The notes beneath the pieces are model-generated. The model saw only the letters and a list, made by a program, of their open reading frames with translations. It was not told where the DNA came from and did no database searches. The position numbers and the translations under genes are program-made. From Oceanospirillaceae bacterium (GTDB taxonomy: Bacteria; Pseudomonadota; Gammaproteobacteria; Pseudomonadales; Oceanobacteraceae): a stretch of DNA of 32,445 nt. Location of the stretch: contig PBNY01000077.1 in NCBI GenBank assembly GCA_002723385.1, positions 1 to 32,445 of the forward strand, given 5' to 3'. Of this stretch, positions 7,417-15,031 are shown in pieces (the first letter of the stretch is position 1; every line of letters starts with the position of its first letter).

Positions 7417-7824
7417 CTGTGCGACTGCCCGCTGCGTCACTTCACCAAACTTCTCACTGCCTCTTTCCGCCACCTGAATGTTTTCTTCTGGGATAGCCGG
7501 GAGTTGATGCATCAAGCGAACTTCGGTACTGGTGGCATTGCTTGCGAAGATCGGAAATCAGGTGGCAGCAAAAACATAAAATCCTTAAGAACGAGCTGAT
7601 TACAAGAGAGATGACTGCTGGTCATTCAGCCTTATTTAACAGTGCTCATAGGGAAGCTGAAGAAAATTAATAACTCTATGAGTTTCCATCATTTTTGTTC
7701 AATTTAAGGCCGGGCTATACTCGCGCGCCAATTCTCGGTACACGAAACCACGCACAAAATCAGAGCGTAGTCGCAATACTCGTGCAGCCGTCTGTCCCCG
7801 TTTTCAGAATAGAAGTAGTCACTC
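7417..7824. other. Gene-free stretch before the permease gene
   Basis: I see no convincing gene here. The minus strand from about 7512 to 7370 reads as a protein-like fragment (MHQLPAIPEENIQVAERG...) of some 48 codons, but it overlaps the pqqA terminator, has an in-frame TGA just upstream and has no ribosome site. It could be a decayed gene or chance. The right-hand part should hold the promoter of the downstream permease gene, for which no strong -35/-10 pair stands out. Confidence 0.4.
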
Positions 7825-8655
7825 ATGAGTATGATCGAATTTATAACGGCAAATATCCCGACCATGCTGGCATTGGTCGCCACGGGGGTGTTTGCGGGCA
7901 TTTTGGCGGGGTTGCTGGGCGTCGGCGGTGGCATCGTTATTGTGCCTGTGCTGTTTTTTCTGTTTCAGGGATTTGGCGTTTCACCTGAGTCCGCCATGCT
8001 GGTGGCCACAGCGACGTCGCTGGCGACCATTGTTCCGACTTCCATCAGTTCGATTCGGTCGCACAACAAAAAGGGCAATGTGGATTTCGATCTGTTGAAA
8101 CGCTGGGCAGTGTTTATTCTGGTGGGCGTGTTGGTCGGCAGTTGGCTGGTGACCCGTGTTGATGGCACCTGGCTAACGCTGTTGTTCGGTGTGATTGCGA
8201 CCTTGTCGGCACTCAACATGTTGTTCCGCACCGGAAAGTCCGCGCTGTTCCGCGAACTTCCAGGCACGGCTGGACAAACGGTGATGGGAGTGTCGATTGG
8301 CTTTTTCAGCGCCACGGTCGGAATCGGTGGTGGCACCCTGTCTGTGCCGTTGCTGACATTGTATAACTACCCGGCTCACAAGGCGGTTGGAACGGCGGCG
8401 GCAATCGGTCTGATTATTTCATTGCCCGGTGCGCTGACGATGTTGGTGTTGGGCAGCACGCCATCGGATGCGCCGGTCGGAACGTTTGGACTGGTTAATC
8501 TGATTGGTTTTATTTGCATCGTTCCGCTTACGGTATTGTTCGCGCCCGTCGGTGCGTCCATTGCCTCTCGTCTGGATGCTGGCAAACTGAAGAAGATATT
8601 CGCTGTGGTGTTGTTGATCACTGGCTTGCGTATGTTGGCCCAGGTGTTTTTGTAA
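7825..8655 (+). CDS. TauE/SafE-family membrane permease
   Basis: A 276-residue integral membrane protein of the sulfite/organosulfonate exporter family. The two halves each carry the family's glycine-rich signature: GLLGVGGGIVIVPVL near residues 29-44 and ATVGIGGGTLSVPLL about 130 residues later. This is the internal duplication typical of TauE/SafE (DUF81) proteins, with about eight hydrophobic segments overall. The family moves sulfur-containing anions or other small organic acids across the inner membrane, and the substrate cannot be read from sequence. It is monocistronic and converges with viaA. The ATG at 7825 has only a weak ribosome site. Confidence 0.88.
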   Translation: MSMIEFITANIPTMLALVATGVFAGILAGLLGVGGGIVIVPVLFFLFQGFGVSPESAMLVATATSLATIVPTSISSIRSHNKKGNVDFDLLKRWAVFILVGVLVGSWLVTRVDGTWLTLLFGVIATLSALNMLFRTGKSALFRELPGTAGQTVMGVSIGFFSATVGIGGGTLSVPLLTLYNYPAHKAVGTAAAIGLIISLPGALTMLVLGSTPSDAPVGTFGLVNLIGFICIVPLTVLFAPVGASIASRLDAGKLKKIFAVVLLITGLRMLAQVFL

Positions 8656-8735
8656 CAGGGTCTGAATCCTGACGATTCTCTTGTTCTGAATACTCCATCC
8701 CATGCACTACATTGAGCTGACCTTGAAAGGGTTGG

Positions 8736-8756
8736 GCGAGAGCTATTGGTTCTCGC
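8736..8756. terminator. Small hairpin between convergent permease and viaA genes
   Basis: A 6-bp inverted repeat, GCGAGA and TCTCGC, overlaps the viaA stop codon and is followed on the plus strand by TTTC. It may serve as a weak terminator for the permease transcript. The T run is short, so this is uncertain. Confidence 0.3.
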
Positions 8757-10317
8757 TTTCGGTCACCCGATTTTTGAATGTCAGCAACTCCTGTATTTCG
8801 CTTCTATGAGGGTCGTAGACCCATTCCTGATCAAACAGATGCTTCAGCCGGTCGAGCATGTAGGTTTCGCCAATCACCAGTGAGTGGAATCGGTTGCCGC
8901 GTTGTTTGAGTGGTTCGATGCGATCAAGCAGCTTTTCTGGCAGCTCGGCCATCAGGAAGTCGGAGATCACCAGCAGATCAGCGCGGCGGTATTCTTGCTC
9001 GTTCATGGTGTTGAGGGCGCTTTCGAGTGCCGGAGTCAGATCGGTTCCACCTTCAAAGGTGCGGGTCAGGAAGGTCATCAGATTCTGACGATTGCGTTCT
9101 GAATCCTGTTCCTCGTCCTGATGGAACGACAAGTCCAGTTCTTCAATGTGAGTGGCATAGCTGATCAGGTAGCAGGGGCGCTGCTCCTGACGTGCCTGGC
9201 CGGCCAGATACAGCGTAACAGCCTTGGCGACTGTGGTCGGCGGGCCACTCATCGAGCCGCTGGTGTCAACGCAGATAATCATCGGGCCTCGTACCGCGCG
9301 ATTGGCGTTACGAAGGTCGTTGTCATCGTCTTCGTCCGGCTCGTTGTCGAGGTTCTGAACGTCAAAGCACATCAGTCGTGATTCGATGTACTTGAGGTCG
9401 AAGAGAACCGCCGTGTCCGGGTCGGACAGTAACGCCAGTTCGCTCGGTAATACGTGTTCGAGGTCGCGGCCAAGGCGCAAGCCGATCAGTTCGTCGCGGG
9501 CGTAGTTGTCATGCCAGTTGGCGTTCTTGTGATCGCGGGCATTGACCTGTTCCAGCTGACGTGACAACTCCAGTTGGCGCAGTTTTCCGAGCAGTTCGCT
9601 GATGGTCTGTGCGCCATGGTCGTCATCCAGATATTTTGTCCAGCGTTTGAGTTCCTTCAGGTCGTCGGTTCTGACATCACTGGCGGACAGGTCGAACAGA
9701 ATGCCGGTGCTCATGCCAAGTGGTTCAAGTTGACGGTGCAGGCGTTCGAGCAATGACAACACCTCATCAATATCTTGCAGAAACTGCTCCCTGCATTGGC
9801 TGATGCGCTGCAATTCCCATTCACTGCGGGCATGATCCAGCGTGCGCTGCCATTCGGCCAGCAGCATTTCGAGGTGGAAGAGGGGATTTTCGTCCATTTC
9901 AACGACCTCACCGGAATCCACCACGATGTCGGTGTCGAGGTTGAGCCAGTAGTCGTCATCGACGTGTTTGCCCAGTATCTGGCAGAACTGTCGATACTCC
10001 TTGAAAATCTGTTCAAATATCTTTTTCAGCCGGTGCTTCTGTTGTTGCTGCTCCGGGGGCAGGGAAAATACCCGACCTTCCCAGCGGCGCATGCGTCGTA
10101 GCTGTGGCTGAAACGGAAATTCCCGCATCAGGATGACGCGGGTTTCATCAGCCCAGCGTTCCAGTTTGCGCCTGATCAGGTCTTCGGCTTGCTGGTTGGA
10201 ACGCAGCCAATAATCATGGCGCTGATTCAAATGCTGGTTGAGGCTTTGGCCGGCCTTGCCGACGCGGTCGACGTGCGCTTCTTCGACGACGGTTTCCAGA
10301 GCCGAGGTTACCGACAT
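8743..10317 (-). CDS. viaA: ViaA, von Willebrand A-domain partner of RavA
   Basis: A 524-residue cytoplasmic protein. The N-terminal ~340 residues are helical and charged. The C-terminal VWA domain starts at GPMIICVDTSGSMSG, whose DTSGSMS (residues 351-357) is the first part of the MIDAS metal site. The later EGGTDL supplies the MIDAS threonine and LLVISDF the conserved aspartate. In E. coli ViaA stimulates the ATPase RavA, and the pair has been linked to respiratory complexes and membrane-lipid interaction under low oxygen. Here its ATG overlaps the ravA stop by 10 bases, the standard ravA-viaA arrangement. An acidic loop (DNEPDEDDDNDL) precedes the VWA domain. Confidence 0.9.
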   Translation of the reverse strand: MSVTSALETVVEEAHVDRVGKAGQSLNQHLNQRHDYWLRSNQQAEDLIRRKLERWADETRVILMREFPFQPQLRRMRRWEGRVFSLPPEQQQQKHRLKKIFEQIFKEYRQFCQILGKHVDDDYWLNLDTDIVVDSGEVVEMDENPLFHLEMLLAEWQRTLDHARSEWELQRISQCREQFLQDIDEVLSLLERLHRQLEPLGMSTGILFDLSASDVRTDDLKELKRWTKYLDDDHGAQTISELLGKLRQLELSRQLEQVNARDHKNANWHDNYARDELIGLRLGRDLEHVLPSELALLSDPDTAVLFDLKYIESRLMCFDVQNLDNEPDEDDDNDLRNANRAVRGPMIICVDTSGSMSGPPTTVAKAVTLYLAGQARQEQRPCYLISYATHIEELDLSFHQDEEQDSERNRQNLMTFLTRTFEGGTDLTPALESALNTMNEQEYRRADLLVISDFLMAELPEKLLDRIEPLKQRGNRFHSLVIGETYMLDRLKHLFDQEWVYDPHRSEIQELLTFKNRVTESENQ

Positions 10318-11888
10318 AGCGCTTCCAGTCGCTCACAATCCCTGATGCGTAATCTGAGACTGTTCATTTGTTGCTCGACACCGACCAGTGTCTGCTCGGT
10401 CAGCTCGGAAGGAACGAACAGGGAGTGGAGGCTGCTGCGGTAGTCATCCTGCTTGCTATTGGCGCGTTCCACCAGCTGGTTCAGTTCGGCCTTGAGTTCC
10501 CGTACCGACTGCGCCAGAGAGTTCACCAGGCGACGGTTGACATCCGGCTTGCGGTCACCTCGATAGAACACCACTTCGGGCTGGAAAATCAGATCGCTGT
10601 AACGGTAGGTGTAGTCACTGTACTGCAGTCGACAGCTGCCCTGGCCTTCAAACTGGGCTGTGATTTCACTGATTTCATTGCCGCGATCATCCAGCGGTGA
10701 GAACACGTCCTGGGTACGCATTTTCTCGACCGGAATAAAGATCTCAACTTCCTTGAAATCGCGGTAATTCACCATCTCGAACTGGGCATCGACGCGGAAG
10801 AACTCACGATCTTCTTCCCGCACGGTGTCATAGACGTCCTGGGAGTAAAACAGCTCGTCGTTGATCTCACGATCCAACGTGTCTTTGGCCTGATCCAGCG
10901 TCGATAACTGCATCCCGGCCTCAAACCCCACCGATTGCACCGCTTCCAGCACGATCAGGCCGATGGCATCGCGGTTGGATTCCTGCGTCCACAAACAATG
11001 CCGCAGCAGCAGGGCATCGCTGTGATGGGTCTGGGAGCGCCCATGGAAGAAGGCTGATGCTTTCATCAGGCGTGCTGCACGCTGCCAGCGTCGGTCAGAG
11101 ACGTAGACTTCCAGCGCGTCTTGTTGCTGTTCCAGCTGGGCACGAATGAGGTGAATGATGGTGAAGCAGTCGCTGCTGATCCGTACCTGATCAATCTGCC
11201 CTTGCCAGTCGCTCCATTCTTCGGAAGTTACTGCCAGCCCATCAGACAGAACGACTTTCTCGGGTGGTGGCGCGCTGTTCAGCAAGTAATCGAAGTTATC
11301 GTTGTGGAGAATCGGCTGGACTAACAAGCGAGTAATAAAGCGGTCGTAGAGCGCGTCCAGGCCTTGGTCTGGCTGCGGGGTTTCGTTTGAGGCGGCAATC
11401 AGGGCCTTGAGCGGCGCGTGCTCCAGAGTTTCACCGTTACGAAATACACGCTCGTTCATCAGTGTCAGCAAAGTGTTCAGGATGGCGGGGCTGGATTTCC
11501 AGATTTCATCCAGAAAGGCAAATTCCGACTGCGGCAAATAATGCTCGGTTTTGCGTAAATACTGATCTTGCTTCAGCGCCTTGATCGACACCGGGCCAAA
11601 CACCTCCTCTGGTGTGCTGAAACGATTCATCAGGTATTCAAAATAGCTGGGGTTTTCAAACGCATTGGCGATGCGGCGCGAAATCAGACTTTTAGCGGTT
11701 CCCGGCGGGCCGAACAGGAAACAATTCTGGCCACAGAGTGCGCTGAGCAGAGCAACTGAAACGACTTCTTCCCGCTCGAACATGCCGTCGCTGATTTGTT
11801 CGATCAGCATCCGAATGCGATCGCGCAAGTCGCCGGAGTCAAGTGGGGTAGAAGGGTTTGAGTCAGAAACGGGCAGGCTCACAGGCAC
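10308..11888 (-). CDS. ravA: RavA, MoxR-family AAA+ ATPase
   Basis: A 526-residue ATPase, slightly longer than E. coli RavA (~498). Visible motifs are Walker A GPPGTAKS (residues 60-67), Walker B FAFLDEIWK (about 123-131), sensor 1 in ALIAASNE and an arginine-finger region (LDALYDRFITRLLVQP). The second half corresponds to the RavA discoidal and C-terminal regions. It is the first gene of the two-gene ravA-viaA operon and probably acts as a MoxR chaperone on respiratory or metal-containing complexes. The lysine decarboxylase LdcI, the E. coli RavA partner, is not encoded in this window. The 65-base gap to the deoxyribosyltransferase gene upstream on the same strand leaves open a three-gene transcript. 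Confidence 0.9.
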   Translation of the reverse strand: MPVSLPVSDSNPSTPLDSGDLRDRIRMLIEQISDGMFEREEVVSVALLSALCGQNCFLFGPPGTAKSLISRRIANAFENPSYFEYLMNRFSTPEEVFGPVSIKALKQDQYLRKTEHYLPQSEFAFLDEIWKSSPAILNTLLTLMNERVFRNGETLEHAPLKALIAASNETPQPDQGLDALYDRFITRLLVQPILHNDNFDYLLNSAPPPEKVVLSDGLAVTSEEWSDWQGQIDQVRISSDCFTIIHLIRAQLEQQQDALEVYVSDRRWQRAARLMKASAFFHGRSQTHHSDALLLRHCLWTQESNRDAIGLIVLEAVQSVGFEAGMQLSTLDQAKDTLDREINDELFYSQDVYDTVREEDREFFRVDAQFEMVNYRDFKEVEIFIPVEKMRTQDVFSPLDDRGNEISEITAQFEGQGSCRLQYSDYTYRYSDLIFQPEVVFYRGDRKPDVNRRLVNSLAQSVRELKAELNQLVERANSKQDDYRSSLHSLFVPSELTEQTLVGVEQQMNSLRLRIRDCERLEALCR

Positions 11889-11953
11889 TCCGGTACAAGG
11901 TCGAATGAAAATGGAAATTGAAACGCGCGAAAATCATAGCCCTGTTGGCCAGG

Positions 11954-12652
11954 CTATTCGACGCCAGTGTTTGTTCCGCGTTGAGAGCCGATCGGGTTCT
12001 GGCCGGGTTGCTCCGTTGCTGATGCTTCGTCAGTGCGTTGTCGAAGCTGCGAGAGTATCTGCTCAAACCCTTCGAGGTCAGCCAGATCCCCGTTTTTGTC
12101 TATCGTTAGAAAAGTACCACCAGACAATCGGATTCCGCCTTCGATCATCAGATTGTCGTGAAGGTCAAATTCTTCAATCTTGTAACCGTCGCGGTCGCGG
12201 ATATCACCCGTCTTGCCGAACATCCCGAATTGGCCCCGAAGGCGATTCAGATAAGGCGTCGGGGTGTTGCTATACCCGTAAATCGGCTTGCCCAGCCCGC
12301 GGGCCAGTCCCAGTTCATACACCGTGCCGACATCTGCGCTTGGCCCCCGGAAGGGCGTCAGGTTGGCAATCAGCACATCGCACTGTGCAATAAGTTGCTC
12401 GTTGGCGGCGCTGATGGCGAATCCCAGCTCGGAAGCCTTGCCACTTGCTGCTTCGGCACTGAGTTCCGAGTCGAGCGGAAACAGCCCTTCAAAACCATAA
12501 CGAACACACAGGTTTTTTTTCTGCTCGCCAATGTGCTCGGCATTCTGCAAAAAAACATCTGGCCCAGCGAGATAGATGCGTAAAGCGCCGGGGCTGTGAT
12601 TCGCAGCATCTGGGCTCTGGTTGATCTCAGTAGTCTGGTTTGTCTGTGTCAT
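11954..12652 (-). CDS. Nucleoside 2-deoxyribosyltransferase-like protein
   Basis: A 232-residue protein of the nucleoside 2-deoxyribosyltransferase fold. Motifs are RIYLAGPDVFL (residues 25-35), CDVLIANLTPFRGPSADVGT (91-110) and VYELG with the probable nucleophile Glu113, followed by GKPIYGY. The family cleaves or exchanges the N-glycosidic bond of deoxynucleosides or modified nucleotides in purine and pyrimidine salvage. The exact substrate is unknown here. The N-terminal ~23 residues and the C-terminal tail (after LSQLRQR) are polar and look disordered. It is upstream of ravA on the same strand, 65 bases away. Confidence 0.85.
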   Translation of the reverse strand: MTQTNQTTEINQSPDAANHSPGALRIYLAGPDVFLQNAEHIGEQKKNLCVRYGFEGLFPLDSELSAEAASGKASELGFAISAANEQLIAQCDVLIANLTPFRGPSADVGTVYELGLARGLGKPIYGYSNTPTPYLNRLRGQFGMFGKTGDIRDRDGYKIEEFDLHDNLMIEGGIRLSGGTFLTIDKNGDLADLEGFEQILSQLRQRTDEASATEQPGQNPIGSQRGTNTGVE

Positions 12653-12819
12653 GGTCGCCGGAGATGGTCTGGAGAAGCGGGGATTATGTCCTTATAAAGG
12701 TTGTATTTTCTACATGCAGCTCAACAGATGTATCGGCCAGAGCTGATAGGCGCTGAGATTATTGTTGTGTGTCTTGTTGATACCTGGGTCAGGAAGTGTG
12801 ATCCAGTTCCTGCTCGAAT

Positions 12820-12833
12820 CTGATCTGTATCAG
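12820..12833. promoter_or_regulatory. FNR/ANR-like site upstream of bacteriohemerythrin
   Basis: CTGATCTGTATCAG is a perfect dyad with core TGAT-N4-ATCA. The FNR/ANR/DNR consensus is TTGAT-N4-ATCAA, so only the outermost base of each half differs. Its centre is about 66 bases upstream of the ATG. A class II arrangement (centre at -41.5) would put transcription start near 12868. Low-oxygen or NO control of an oxygen-carrier gene makes biological sense. Confidence 0.55.
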
Positions 12834-12892
12834 TAAGCCCCTGAAACACGGCGGTAGCCTTCATCGGTTTCAAACCCATGTCAGGAGGAATC

Positions 12893-13369
12893 ATGGCTTA
12901 CTTTGAGTGGCAAGACAGTTTTGATATCGGTGTGGATCTGATTGACGGACAGCACCGTCGCATTGCGGACTACATCAACCAGCTGGACGACGCTATCCAC
13001 GAGAATGACATCGCCAGCGTGCATTTCATTCTTGAGCTTCTGAAAGACTACACGCTGGATCACTTCACATTCGAAGAGCAGTTAATGGAACAGGCCGGGT
13101 TCCCGCTGCTGGACTCTCACATTGAAGTGCACCGACGTTTCACCGGCAAGGTACTGGAGTTTGAAGAATCACTGAATCAGGGGCATGACGCTATTGGCGT
13201 AGCACGTCGTGTTCGAACCGAGCTGATGCGTTGGCTGATCGAGCACATCCGTCACGAAGATCGCAAGTACACCGAACAGGTGCGCAAATACCTCAAGAAA
13301 GAAACCAGCTGGGTCGGGTTGGCGTTGAAGCGCATCTTTGGTTCGGCGGAGACCTCGGTTAACAGCTGA
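12893..13369 (+). CDS. Bacteriohemerythrin
   Basis: A 158-residue single-domain hemerythrin that binds O2 at a non-heme di-iron centre. All expected ligands are present: His21 (LIDGQH), His57 and Glu61 (DHFTFEE), His76 and His80 (SHIEVHRRF), His118 and Asp123 (EHIRHED). The ATG at 12893 is chosen because AGGAGG sits four to five bases upstream, overlapping an alternative in-frame ATG at 12878 that lacks a ribosome site. In methanotrophs and other aquatic bacteria such proteins deliver O2 to oxygenases or respiratory enzymes, and they may buffer O2 or NO. The gene is monocistronic, with an FNR-like box upstream. The C-terminal ~25 residues are basic and extend past the four-helix bundle. Confidence 0.93.
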   Translation: MAYFEWQDSFDIGVDLIDGQHRRIADYINQLDDAIHENDIASVHFILELLKDYTLDHFTFEEQLMEQAGFPLLDSHIEVHRRFTGKVLEFEESLNQGHDAIGVARRVRTELMRWLIEHIRHEDRKYTEQVRKYLKKETSWVGLALKRIFGSAETSVNS

Positions 13370-13471
13370 ATTGGACTGGATCTCAGCCATCGTCTTTGGT
13401 CATGATTGACCCGTGAGCGTTACTGGTTCACATTGTTACAAAATTATGACTATCATTTGGATATGCTTTGT

Positions 13472-13486
13472 ATATACTAAGTATAT
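13472..13486. promoter_or_regulatory. AT-rich palindrome before the RHH gene, probable autoregulatory operator
   Basis: ATATAC-TAA-GTATAT is a perfect 6-bp dyad around a 3-base centre and overlaps a -10-like TATACT. It lies about 20 bases upstream of the RHH gene start. Ribbon-helix-helix repressors commonly bind short palindromes over their own promoter, so autorepression is a reasonable inference. Confidence 0.45.
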
Positions 13487-13506
13487 CTTCAGGCGGGAGA
13501 GTTTCG

Positions 13507-13707
13507 ATGTCTGCAGGCCATCCAGAAGGCGAGGTTGCAAAACCAGCCAAGCGCAAGGCGAACAAGAAGGACGCCCAGCTCCTGATCCGCATTAACGGCG
13601 AGGAGCGGGATGAATTCATTGCCTTGTGCGATGAACTGGATACGTCCGCAGCAAGAGAAATTCGCAAGTTCATCCGCGGATTCGTGCGAGAACACAAAGC
13701 CGACTGA
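13507..13707 (+). CDS. Small ribbon-helix-helix (CopG/Arc-like) DNA-binding protein
   Basis: A 66-residue protein. A basic N-terminal arm (about residues 11-22, KPAKRKANKKD) precedes the segment QLLIRINGEERDEFIALCDE and then LDTSAAREIRKFIRGFV. The pattern is a short beta strand followed by two helices, as expected for a ribbon-helix-helix dimer. The ATG at 13507 is preceded by GGGAGAG, seven bases away. A longer frame starting near 13468 would run through the palindromic operator and lacks a ribosome site, so it is rejected. The lysine-rich miniprotein gene follows 48 bases downstream. It could be an antitoxin-type repressor, but no toxin gene is adjacent, so a stand-alone regulator is more likely. 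Confidence 0.65.
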   Translation: MSAGHPEGEVAKPAKRKANKKDAQLLIRINGEERDEFIALCDELDTSAAREIRKFIRGFVREHKAD

Positions 13708-13755
13708 AGATATTTCCTAAACAATCATTAGCCGGTAACGGCGGGAGCGACACTT

Positions 13756-13887
13756 ATGTCCAAAGCAAAAAAAGAATCCAAGAAAGTGGTAAGCCTGAAG
13801 AAAGAAATCAAGGCGCGTAAAGCCAAGATCGCCAAGCAAGAAGGCAAGCTTAAGTCTCTGAAGAAAAAACTGAAAAAAGCAGCCTGA
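13756..13887 (+). CDS. 43-residue lysine-rich miniprotein
   Basis: A short gene from ATG 13756 to TGA 13885-13887, with GGGAG eight bases upstream. Eighteen of 43 residues are lysine. Acidic residues are few, and there is a leucine/valine spacing (VVSLKKEIKARKAKIAKQEG) that would give one long basic helix or coiled coil. It resembles the lysine/alanine-rich tails of bacterial histone-H1-like proteins, so nucleic-acid binding is plausible. It lies directly after the RHH gene and is followed by a strong terminator, which supports a real two-gene transcript. No family is recognised with certainty. Confidence 0.65.
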   Translation: MSKAKKESKKVVSLKKEIKARKAKIAKQEGKLKSLKKKLKKAA

Positions 13888-13926
13888 GGGCCGCAGGCCA
13901 GTTCTCTGGTCGTTCAGTAAAAGATC

Positions 13927-13954
13927 ACCCCGCCTTGAGCGGGGTTCTTTGTTT
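13927..13954 (+). terminator. Rho-independent terminator after the lysine-rich gene
   Basis: ACCCCGC, loop CTTGA and GCGGGGT form a perfect 7-bp GC-rich stem followed by TCTTTGTTT, 40 bases after the stop codon. It ends the RHH/lysine-rich transcript. Confidence 0.8.
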
Positions 13955-14115
13955 CTGGGAGTTGGAAAAATGGAACGCCGATCCGGCGTCCTCGTTTGGG
14001 TCTGCGGCGTTGCCCGGTTTTGGGTTTCAAAATAAGCCGTCGGTTTAAGTTGAAGGTTTTGGAATCTCTTGAGGGTATTTTCAGTCATTGTTCCATTTTA
14101 AGGGGTAATAAATCC

Positions 14116-14134
14116 TATTGAGATGTATTCTCAT
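14116..14134. promoter_or_regulatory. Fur-box-like site upstream of the siderophore-interacting protein gene
   Basis: TATTGAGATGTATTCTCAT contains the inverted pair TGAGA/TCTCA. One half (ATTCTCA) matches six of seven bases of the Fur 7-1-7 half-site ATTATCA, and the other half matches four of seven. It lies about 50 bases before the ATG of an iron-acquisition gene, which is the expected location for iron-dependent repression. Confidence 0.5.
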
Positions 14135-14185
14135 TTTTCTTCGATCTGCTAATCTGTTCGTCTCATTATTGAAGTGGAGAAGCCG

Positions 14186-14977
14186 ATGCCAGCACAACCG
14201 ATGTTGCTGACCGTAGAAAGCACCCGGCGCGTTACCCCGAACATGCAGAGACTGGTTCTGAAAGGGGAAGATCTGGCGGGTTTTTCGTCGGATAACGACG
14301 GCGATTACGTCAAGTTGATGTTTCATCCGGACGGGCGTCCGGTGACGGAAAGCGAGTTATCGGGCAGGCCTTTGATGCGCACTTATACCGTGCGGTCTTT
14401 TGATGCTGAGCACCAGACCATTGACGTGGATTTCGCCCTGCATGGGGACTCCGGTTCAGACCATCAGGCGGGTGTGGCGTCTCACTGGGCGGAGTTCGCC
14501 AGGCCGGGGGAGCAGATCCGTGTGGGTGGTCCTGGTCCCGGTCGGGGTATTGCCCTTGAAGCAGACTGGTATCTGCTGGCGGGTGATATGACCGCCATTC
14601 CTGCCCTGAGTACACAGCTCGCGAGTTTGCCTGATGATGCCAGAGGCTATGCCGTGCTGGAGATTCAGTCGGCTGAGGATGTTCAGCATCTGGATGCACC
14701 ATCCGGTATCGAGATGGTCTGGGTGGTTCAGGAGGATTCTGAGTCCGTTGAAAGCCGCTTTGTTGATCGAGTGAAGTCGTTGGCCTGGTTGGGTGGTGAA
14801 GCGTCGGTCTGGGCAGCTTGTGAATTCAGCAATATGCGGCAGCTGCGGCAATATGTGCGTCAGGAGCGCAGCGTAAACCGTTCAAAATGCTACATCAGCA
14901 GTTACTGGAAAAATGGCAGCACGGAAGATCAGCATAAGCTGGCCAAGCGTGAAGACGCGGCAAAATCAGACAGCTAG
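14186..14977 (+). CDS. Siderophore-interacting protein (FAD/NAD(P)H ferric-siderophore reductase)
   Basis: A 263-residue cytoplasmic flavoprotein of the SIP/ViuB family, which reduces Fe(III)-siderophores after uptake to release iron. The N-terminal FAD-binding barrel is recognised by RVTPNMQRLVLKGEDLAGF, DYVKLMFHP and RPLMRTYTVRSFD (the R-x-Y-T FAD motif). The C-terminal NAD-like domain has WYLLAGDMTAIPALSTQL and VWAACEFSNMRQLRQYV, ending with the typical KCYISSYWKNG. The frame also opens with GTG at 14174, but GGAGAAG at 14176-14182 makes the ATG at 14186 the better start. No siderophore receptor or synthesis gene is adjacent. The gene is monocistronic, with a Fur-like site before it and a terminator after it. 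Confidence 0.92.
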   Translation: MPAQPMLLTVESTRRVTPNMQRLVLKGEDLAGFSSDNDGDYVKLMFHPDGRPVTESELSGRPLMRTYTVRSFDAEHQTIDVDFALHGDSGSDHQAGVASHWAEFARPGEQIRVGGPGPGRGIALEADWYLLAGDMTAIPALSTQLASLPDDARGYAVLEIQSAEDVQHLDAPSGIEMVWVVQEDSESVESRFVDRVKSLAWLGGEASVWAACEFSNMRQLRQYVRQERSVNRSKCYISSYWKNGSTEDQHKLAKREDAAKSDS

Positions 14978-15000
14978 TCGGGTCTGTGAGAGAAAACGTC

Positions 15001-15025
15001 AAAAGGCCAGGTGGCCTTTTTTCTT
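15001..15025 (+). terminator. Rho-independent terminator of the siderophore-interacting protein gene
   Basis: AAAAGGCC, loop AGGT and GGCCTTTT form an 8-bp stem running into TTTTTTCTT, 24 bases after the stop codon. Confidence 0.85.
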
Positions 15026-15031
15026 GTATTG

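Noticed and set aside
7370-7560. Protein-like minus-strand fragment (MHQLPAIPEENIQVAERG...)
   Set aside because: It overlaps the pqqA terminator, is only ~48 codons, has an upstream in-frame stop and lacks a ribosome site. It could be a gene remnant but is not supportable as a gene.
7414-7599. Plus-strand 61-codon frame after pqqA
   Set aside because: The start lies inside the terminator tail, there is no ribosome site, and the translation resembles no protein family.
11665-12393. Long plus-strand open frame of 242 codons
   Set aside because: It lies antisense to ravA and the deoxyribosyltransferase gene, both of which carry clear family motifs. Its product has no recognisable domain and no ribosome site.
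12878-12892. Upstream ATG for bacteriohemerythrin
   Set aside because: The AGGAGG ribosome site lies inside this extension, so translation should begin at 12893.
13507-13887. Type II toxin-antitoxin pair
   Set aside because: The RHH protein could be an antitoxin, but the neighbouring 43-residue lysine-rich protein does not resemble any toxin fold such as RelE/ParE or PIN, so only regulatory roles are suggested.
13717-14088. Minus-strand 123-codon frame
   Set aside because: It is antisense to the lysine-rich gene and its terminator. The translated Phe/Leu-rich part is simply the complement of the AAA/AAG lysine codons.
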